Assembly: GCA_022614795.1 (NCBI GenBank)
Contig: JAKEHX010000067.1
Coordinates: 1-11,511 of the forward strand
Source of the DNA: Planctomycetaceae bacterium
GTDB lineage: Bacteria; Planctomycetota; Planctomycetia; Pirellulales; Pirellulaceae
Direction: 5' to 3'
DNA length: 11,511 nt
Shown: piece by piece, positions 6,735 through 11,511 of the stretch
Layout: every line of letters starts with the position of its first letter
How positions within the stretch are numbered: position 1 is the first letter of the stretch
Position numbers and translations under genes: made by a program
The notes under the pieces: model-generated
Told to the model about the DNA's origin: nothing
Seen by the model: the letters and a program-made list of their open reading frames with translations, nothing else
The model's database searches: none

Positions 6735-6909
6735 ATTCACACCATTTTGAGAGGAATTAGAAAAAATGAAAGCAATTCGGTCGCGCGTTTCTGGAGCCCG
6801 AAGATGAGTTGTGTCCGGGCAGACTCAGCAGCGCGTGCTTTGAATGTATCACAAGTTACACTTTCCGCGGCCCCAAGTAAATGAAAAATGAGTGATTTCT
6901 CAGAATTGT

Positions 6910-6937
6910 CGATGGCGAGCACATGCCCCCGCCATCG
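6910..6937 (-). terminator. Hairpin after the ceramidase-family gene, possible terminator
   Basis: CGATGGCG (6930-6937 read on the minus strand) pairs with CGCCATCG (6910-6917) as eight perfect base pairs around a 12-base loop, beginning 16 bases after the stop codon at 6953. There is no continuous U tract afterwards, only A/T-rich sequence, so intrinsic termination is plausible but not certain. Confidence 0.4.
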
Positions 6938-6952
6938 GACCCCCCAATCCGC

Positions 6953-8247
6953 TCATCGCTTGTCCGGCCGCGGAGACTCGTTCACCAGCCGCAGCGACCG
7001 CTCGATCAGAATCTCGCCAGTCATCTCCCCCAGCGACGTCCGCGAGACATAGTCGTAGCGCGGGAAGCTCTGGAAATCGACCTTCGTCAGGATGTAGCCG
7101 AAGGCGTCGTTGGTCAAGCCGAAGAGCAGATTGTGCTCGCCGTGCATCTTCCGCTTGAGGTAAAAGCCGATGTTCGGCAGGGCTTCGCCGGGAATCGTCA
7201 GGATCTGGGCGTTGCCGAGGTTCACGACGTTGATGCGGGTCGTGATCGTCCGGTCGTCGCGGTGCGGATATTTCAGCGGCGAATGGAGCACGACGTTCCA
7301 AATTACGCTCGATTCGACCGGCAACGTCACCTCCGCGGACCGGCAGACGAGTTGCGGCTGCTCCTGCACTGGCGCGGCTTCGACAATCCGCAGCGCCTCG
7401 TCCGCCAGCGTATGGCCGATCCGCAGGCACTCGTCCCACGTGCGGTTGTCGTGCCAATACGCACGCGGCAGATCGCTGGCCCGGTCGAGATCGCGGTTGT
7501 CGGCGGTGATCATGCCCCTTGGGCCCCGTTCATGAAGAGGGCCATGCCGCCGGCCCGCTCTTCGATCCGGTCGCATAGCGGGCCGACCAGGTCGGGGCTG
7601 ACGATGCCTACGCCCGAGCCCAGAACTTCGGGGTGAATCGCATAGTTGACGAGCGTCGCCGCGATCTTCCCGTTGGCGCCGACCGCTTGAATGATGCTCA
7701 GTCGCCGGTCGTAAAGATCGGGAGCGTAATAGTTGTAGGCGATCCTGCCGCGGGCCTCGCCGGTCGCCACCTTGAGCCGCGCAGGCCGCAGGTGGTCGAG
7801 CGCTTCGTTGACCGCCTCGGCCGCCCGCCGGCAAACGAAATCCATATAGGCCAGGTCGCCGGTGTGCCCGCCCTTGCCGTCGGGAAAGGCGTAGCAATCC
7901 GGGGCGCTGTGCGTGTGCGTCGAGCCGATCAGGATGTTCGCTGCCGGAATTCGCGGGACCTGCTTGCGAACTCGGTCGCCGAGCACCGCCGGAAAGCCCA
8001 AGAGGTCGAGGCTGACCACGGCGACCTTGGTGTCGCCGCTGGCGAGCACGATGGCCCGGGCCGTCAATTCGCCCCGCTTCTCGCGGACCGGCGCGGTCGG
8101 CCCGAGCCCTCCCGACACGGGCAACAGCGGATCGGGCGTAATCACCCGCCGGCCTGTGCCCACCTGAAGCTCGCCCCCCATCGCCGCCGCCGCGCAGGCC
8201 AACAGCAGCCACAGCCCGATCATTACTTGCATCGTCCGCCCGTTCAT
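6953..8247 (-). pseudogene. Neutral/alkaline non-lysosomal ceramidase-like protein, frameshifted
   Basis: Two frames together encode one family member of about 430 residues. The first frame runs from the ATG at 8247 to a stop at 7510 (245 residues): a signal-peptide-like start (MIGLWLLLACAAAAMG), THTHSAPD with zinc-type ligands H111 and H113, NYAIHPEVL with H205, SPDL, and LFMNGAQG. The second runs from 7513 to 6953 and continues with the conserved PGEALPNIG and GLTNDAFGYI. One extra G in the GGGG run would restore GAQGGMITADN. The intact family hydrolyses the N-acyl bond of ceramides or acts on related amide lipids, outside the cytoplasm; bacterial members with this short form are often of unknown substrate. 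Both halves keep conserved residues, so the break is recent or a sequencing error. The stop and the next ATG overlap as ATGA, so two polypeptides could be made. Family firm, activity doubtful. Confidence 0.82.
7510..7518 (-). other. Frameshift site with ATGA stop/start overlap
   Basis: Minus strand CAAGGGGCATGATC: the upstream frame reads CAA GGG GCA TGA and stops at 7510-7512, while ATG ATC of the downstream frame starts at 7513. The run of four G (7515-7518) is where one base seems to be missing. Confidence 0.75.
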
Positions 8248-8299
8248 AGGCACCCCACTTGAGCCCACCTCATTGTGCTCACAGCCGAGGTCTCGCGAA

Positions 8300-8308
8300 C
8301 CTATACCA
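8300..8308 (-). promoter_or_regulatory. Possible extended -10 promoter of the ceramidase-like gene
   Basis: TGGTATAGG on the minus strand matches an extended -10 (TGnTATAAT with two mismatches), about 53 bases before the ATG at 8247. No good -35 is seen at normal spacing. Weak prediction. Confidence 0.25.
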
Positions 8309-8364
8309 AAACACTTTTTTTCCCAGCCGCAGAAATCGCCACAACTCATTTGCTACAAGGACCT

Positions 8365-8379
8365 TGCACTTAAAGTGCA
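8365..8379. promoter_or_regulatory. 15-base near-palindrome, possible operator
   Basis: TGCACTT-A-AAGTGCA has seven-base arms around one base. It lies about 60 bases upstream of the possible minus-strand -10 element, a position suited to an activator or repressor site. No known operator is recognised. Confidence 0.3.
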
Positions 8380-8423
8380 GTTCCAACCGCGGAATAGTTA
8401 AGAACACCTTCATCACTGGCGAG

Positions 8424-8443
8424 CGGGAGGCGTGAGCCTCCCG
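8424..8443. repeat. Compact GC-rich hairpin, repeat-like
   Basis: CGGGAGGCGTGAGCCTCCCG: eight perfect base pairs closed by a GTGA loop. It resembles an interspersed extragenic palindrome. There is no GTRG at its foot, so it looks like a different family from the paired hairpins at 4056-4137 and 5059-5123. Confidence 0.5.
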
Positions 8444-8690
8444 ATAGGGTGAAGCCATCATCTCGTCGGCGAGACCCATAGGTGGATAGAGGCAGAATTG
8501 CAGATCGCGCTCAGTCTGCCGCCAGCGCAAGCCGCGAAGGAACTTCCCGGGGCTCGCCTCGGGCTTAGACCACGGGATATTACTGCAAAAACGACGGTGC
8601 AATGACACAGGTTGTCACAGTCTCGACATGCCGGCTGCGGTTTGAATGTGAGACTTGCAAGAATTCCGCAAAAATCGCAGAGCGCGCTGC

Positions 8691-8718
8691 TTGACACCAA
8701 TTCTTGTCCTGTTACAAC
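8691..8718 (+). promoter_or_regulatory. Putative sigma-70-like promoter for the surface-protein gene
   Basis: A perfect TTGACA (8691-8696) is followed after 16 bases by TACAAC (8713-8718, four of six matches). It would give a leader of nearly 400 bases before the ATG at 9116, covering the hairpins and the small ORF. A promoter nearer the gene cannot be excluded. Confidence 0.4.
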
Positions 8719-8726
8719 TGCCAAGC

Positions 8727-8887
8727 GGCTGGTTCTCAGCCAAACGGAGGAGAGGCCTCACCCCCAACGATTTTGGCCCTGGGGAGTCCTCTAACTCATT
8801 GCAGGACCGGCCGACTGTCTCGCTAGGGGCTCCTACTGGGGAAACTTCCCCAGGCGTGAACCGCTGACACTTGGCAGTTGGTTCACG
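8727..8887 (+). other. Hairpin series in the leader of the surface-protein gene
   Basis: Four potential stems lie in a row: GGCTG/CAGCC (8727-8741), GTCCT/AGGAC (8786-8807), the perfect 18-base inverted repeat CTGGGGAAACTTCCCCAG (8836-8853), and CGTGAACC/GGTTCACG (8855-8862 with 8880-8887). The last two are long enough to be notable even in GC-rich DNA. No known riboswitch or RNA family is recognised. Confidence 0.35.
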
Positions 8888-8935
8888 GGATGGTTTGTCT
8901 CGGGTTGTCACGGCACCAGGGTTCGGCCAGCAGAA

Positions 8936-8991
8936 GGAGACATCTCATGATCCAGCTCAACTGTCCTCTGCTTTAGACCGCGCTCGCGGTC
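8936..8991 (+). other. Nine-codon ORF with strong ribosome binding site and trailing hairpin
   Basis: AAGGAGA (core GGAG 8936-8939) lies seven bases before an ATG at 8947 that opens the frame MIQLNCPLL and stops with TAG at 8974-8976. The perfect inverted repeat GACCGCGCTCGCGGTC (8976-8991) follows at once. The layout resembles a leader peptide with an attenuator-like hairpin ahead of the gene at 9116. The site is better than that of the large gene itself, which has none. It could also be chance or a remnant. Confidence 0.3.
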
Positions 8992-9115
8992 GTTCGCTTG
9001 GTTCTTGCTGAGCGTCCTGCGTCGGGATGATCGGCATCGGCATCTTTTTTCACGGTCCCTCAAACCGCGCGGATCGCACTGCGCGCATGCAAATCCCAAT
9101 CTGGAAACACAACCA

Positions 9116-11511
9116 ATGCGGCTCCCTCTCTCGGCTTGGAAACACACCCTGCGTCGCCTCGGCCTGCGTATTGCCAAGCGAAAGCCACAGCCACCGCACG
9201 CCAAAACGCGGACGGCCCAATTGGAGGTACTGGAGCGCCGCGAGGTGATGACTGCCGAGATCACGGATTTCCGGCTGTTGAATGACACCGGCACCTCCAG
9301 TACCGACGAGCTCACGAGCGATCCGCGCTTGACCGTGACGGTCGATGGCGACTTTCCGGGCGGTACCGTCGAGGTCGAATTCGACCACAATAACAACCAG
9401 GCCCGCGAAGCGTTCACGATCTTCGCCCTGCCAGGTGACAGCCAAATCTACAATCCGGCCACGACCGATCCGAATCTGGAGACGTACACCGGCGAGGTCA
9501 CAATCCACTACCGGTACGTCGAATACGACGGTTCGCATCAGCAAGTGTCGGCGGGCGCCTGGACCCCATTCGCCTTCTCCTTGGAACATCCGCCGGAGCC
9601 TGAAATCGACGTGCAAGACAGTTCGGCGGTCAGCCTCGGGGATGGAGTCGGCCTCGTCGGGTATGGCGACACACCCGTTGGCACGCCGCTCACGAAGACC
9701 TTCACCATTCACAACATGGGCGAAGCGGCCCTGACGATCGACACGAATTCTTTCAACACTCCCGCGGGGTTCACCGTCACGCAGTTACCCAGTTCTTCCG
9801 TGCCGATCGGAGGACAAACGACCTTCGCAGTGCGACTCAACGCGACCACGCCCGGCGTATTCACCGGCCAGCTGTCGTTTGCGAGTAACGACAGCGACGA
9901 GAATCCCTATAACTTCGACCTCAGCGGGCAGGTCCTTAATCTTCAGCCCGAGTTGACTGTCAGGCTGCCGAGCAATGCCATCGTCGAACAATACAACACG
10001 GTGGATTGGGGAACGACGCAACAAGGGACTTCCCGCACGCTAACCTTGACCATTCATAACGATGGAACAGCTCCCTTGACCCTCGACCCGAACTCCGTGG
10101 CAATGTCCAGCGGGTTCACGGTCGTGACTCCCTTCGCATCGTCGCTCCCAGCGATCAGCGGCCAGACAACATTCGTGGTCCGCTTGGACGCCGAGCAGCC
10201 CGGCAGCTATTTCGGATTGTTGTCGTTCAACAATGGCGATGCCGACGAGAACCCCTTCACGATTGGCATCACGGGTTTGGTGCTCGGCGGCGGCTATACC
10301 GGCCAGAACATCGATGTCGTCGGTTTGAACTTAGTGAACGACACAGGGGTTTCAACGACTGACTATGCGACCTACGACCCGCGCCTGGCCGGCACAGTCG
10401 AAGGAGATTTCGCGGACGGCAAAGTCGAAGTCCAGTTCGATCATGACTCGGACGGCCTGGTGGACGGTTTTGTCACCGTACTGCAAAGCGGCGGCGCATT
10501 GGCCTATGACCCAGCCCTCGCCGCACCAGAGCTGGCAACCTACGTCGGTCCCTTGGCGCTGCGCTATCGCGTTGTACCACAGACAACCCAGGGCGTTATC
10601 ACTTCCATCGGCGAGTGGTACGACTTTCCGCTCGAATTGCTGGCGCGACCTGCGGCCGGCAATCTGCGCGTTATCGAGATTGGCCTCGTGAACGACACCG
10701 GCTCGTCGACGATCGATAAGCTGACCGTCGATCCGTCGGTGTATGCGGTTGTTTCGGGCGACCTTCAAGGCGGCTCCGCGCGGATCGAATTCGATCACGA
10801 TGGTGATGGGCTCGTGGAAGGCTCGATCGCGGTGACCAACAGCACCAGCGAATTCACCTACAACCCGCGGTCGGCTGATCCAGCGTTCGGTACCACCTAC
10901 GCCGACATTGTGCTCAGCTATCGGCTGCTCAAGCTGGACGCGGCTGGCGCCACGCTGGCCACGGGCGGCTGGGATACCTTTCGTTTCACCACCGAAGAAT
11001 TGCCTCCGTCGGATTGGACGGTGACCGACTTCGGGCTCGTGAACGACACGGGCGAAAATACGTCGGATGGAATTACTTCGGACCCGACGCTCGAAGGCAC
11101 CGCGACCGGCAGCGGTTCGTCGGATCCGATGCCCCTGGGCATGCCGCTGGCCTGGATCGAGTTCAATACCGATCAAGACCCGGAGCCAGATGCCACCGTT
11201 GCAACCGATGACAGCGGCCAATTCACGTTTACGCCTTCCGTTGCGGCTTACGATCAGCCCCTGGTGATACAGGCCCGCGTGAAGCGTTGGAACACTGCCT
11301 ACAACCAGTTCCAGATCGGTGCCTGGTCGGACACGAGCATTACGGTCCAAGCGCCGCCCGCTCCTGCCGTCGAGAACTTGCGGCTGGTGAATGACACCGG
11401 CACCGTCACCGATGATGAGCGGACGCGCGACGCCACGATCGCCGGACGCATCCAAGGCGGCATTGGCTCGCTACTCGTGGAATTCGATCTCGACGGCAAC
11501 GAGGCGCCTGA
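9116..11511 (+). CDS. Large multidomain surface protein (partial, 3' end outside window)
   Basis: At least 798 residues, still open at the window end. Residues 3-34 are basic, then QLEVLERREVMTA (35-47) matches the LExLExR-type N-terminal motif of planctomycete giant surface proteins, probably tied to export. Then follow unit 1 (about 50-160), two choice-of-anchor-D/ASPM-SPD-2-Hydin-type Ig domains (about 163-273 and 278-390; TFTIHNMGEAALTI, TLTIHNDGTAPLTL, SFASNDSDENP, SFNNGDADENP), then units 2-5. Each unit opens with L[LV]NDTG (residues 54, 406, 524, 641, 757) and contains EF[DN]xDxD-like acidic loops; the first part resembles bacterial Ig-like repeats with DTGxSxxDxxTxDPxL. Adhesion or surface-layer function is inferred. 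The ATG at 9116 is the first in frame, with no strong ribosome binding site. The gene lies divergent from the ceramidase-like gene. Confidence 0.85.
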   Translation, partial: MRLPLSAWKHTLRRLGLRIAKRKPQPPHAKTRTAQLEVLERREVMTAEITDFRLLNDTGTSSTDELTSDPRLTVTVDGDFPGGTVEVEFDHNNNQAREAFTIFALPGDSQIYNPATTDPNLETYTGEVTIHYRYVEYDGSHQQVSAGAWTPFAFSLEHPPEPEIDVQDSSAVSLGDGVGLVGYGDTPVGTPLTKTFTIHNMGEAALTIDTNSFNTPAGFTVTQLPSSSVPIGGQTTFAVRLNATTPGVFTGQLSFASNDSDENPYNFDLSGQVLNLQPELTVRLPSNAIVEQYNTVDWGTTQQGTSRTLTLTIHNDGTAPLTLDPNSVAMSSGFTVVTPFASSLPAISGQTTFVVRLDAEQPGSYFGLLSFNNGDADENPFTIGITGLVLGGGYTGQNIDVVGLNLVNDTGVSTTDYATYDPRLAGTVEGDFADGKVEVQFDHDSDGLVDGFVTVLQSGGALAYDPALAAPELATYVGPLALRYRVVPQTTQGVITSIGEWYDFPLELLARPAAGNLRVIEIGLVNDTGSSTIDKLTVDPSVYAVVSGDLQGGSARIEFDHDGDGLVEGSIAVTNSTSEFTYNPRSADPAFGTTYADIVLSYRLLKLDAAGATLATGGWDTFRFTTEELPPSDWTVTDFGLVNDTGENTSDGITSDPTLEGTATGSGSSDPMPLGMPLAWIEFNTDQDPEPDATVATDDSGQFTFTPSVAAYDQPLVIQARVKRWNTAYNQFQIGAWSDTSITVQAPPAPAVENLRLVNDTGTVTDDERTRDATIAGRIQGGIGSLLVEFDLDGNEAP
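9275..11511 (+). repeat. Coding repeats: five ~117-residue units, unit 1 separated from 2-5
   Basis: Unit starts (the L[LV]NDTG motif) lie at 9275, 10331, 10685, 11036 and 11384, so units 2-5 are spaced 118, 117 and 116 residues. The units are well diverged at DNA level and recognisable mainly in protein: LVNDTGxSTxDxxTxDPxL, then an EFDHDxDG-like loop 34-43 residues on, a [FY]xYxP stretch, and G[EGA]Wxx[FY]xF near the end. Two Ig domains of a different type separate units 1 and 2. Confidence 0.75.

Larger units (their letters stand above)
8248..9115. other. Long divergent non-coding region
   Basis: No convincing gene is present between the ceramidase-like gene and the surface-protein gene. 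Short frames on both strands run through hairpins and show no family motifs. The region holds a possible promoter for each flanking gene, a near-palindrome, a repeat-like hairpin, a series of hairpins in the leader of the surface-protein gene and a nine-codon ORF, each listed separately. Confidence 0.6.

Noticed and set aside
5865..6884. Plus-strand open frame of 339 codons
   Set aside because: Antisense to the DUF1559 gene, whose identity is certain; no family signal in the translation.
6737..6922. Minus-strand frame of 61 codons ahead of the DUF1559 gene
   Set aside because: It overlaps the likely leader and start of the DUF1559 gene and shows no motif or ribosome binding site.
8279..8608. 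Minus-strand frame of 109 codons upstream of the ceramidase-like gene
   Set aside because: It passes through the hairpin at 8424-8443 and the near-palindrome, has no ribosome binding site and no recognisable domain.
8727..8887. Known riboswitch classes (TPP, cobalamin, c-di-GMP, fluoride)
   Set aside because: None of the conserved sequence motifs of these classes could be found, and the downstream gene gives no metabolic hint.
8248..9115. tRNA or rRNA gene
   Set aside because: No TTCAANNC-type T arm with matching acceptor stem, nor any rRNA-like stretch, was found here or elsewhere in the window.
10352..11455. Minus-strand open frame of 367 codons with internal repeats
   Set aside because: It mirrors the repeated units of the plus-strand surface protein; the repeats come from that gene and the frame has no plausible start context.

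Overview
The window looks like a planctomycete chromosome, most likely Pirellulales or a close relative. It is GC-rich and carries several hallmarks of that group: a DUF1559 prepilin-like protein followed by a small carboxypeptidase-regulatory-like lipoprotein, a Ser/Thr kinase with a DLG motif, an N-terminal HxxxCxxC zinc finger and one membrane span, a neutral-ceramidase-like secreted protein, and a giant surface protein opening with an LExLExR motif. Taxonomy is inferred from gene content only.

Layout. 8-3902 (minus strand): a compact three-gene operon, zinc-finger Ser/Thr kinase, then an unrecognised Cys-containing protein, then a family 2 glycosyltransferase, with a 2-base gap and a 4-base ATGA overlap. 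3903-4153: divergent spacer with a putative plus-strand promoter and an inverted pair of hairpins. 4154-4996 (plus): OmpA-domain lipoprotein with a coiled coil. 4997-5139: spacer between convergent genes, holding a second inverted hairpin pair inside a longer inverted repeat. 5140-6734 (minus): DUF1559 protein and small lipoprotein. 6953-8247 (minus): ceramidase-family gene split by a one-base frameshift, followed by a terminator-like hairpin. 8248-9115: long divergent non-coding region with candidate promoters, a structured leader and a nine-codon ORF with a strong ribosome binding site. 9116-11511 (plus, runs off the end): large multidomain surface protein with repeats.

How the parts relate. 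Most products are envelope-directed: a membrane kinase that may sense through its C-terminal domain, an envelope-spanning lipoprotein, a prepilin-like protein with its lipoprotein partner, a secreted hydrolase and a large surface protein. No complete defence or mobile-gene system is visible. The most unusual signals are non-coding: two spacers each hold two hairpins in inverted orientation, each preceded by GTRG, whose copies differ mainly by compensated base-pair swaps. This is the layout expected of REP/BIME elements moved by RAYT (TnpA-REP) transposases. In the surface protein, all five copies of a ~117-residue unit keep oxygen-bearing residues at positions 1, 3, 5 and (where readable) 9 of an EF-hand-like loop.
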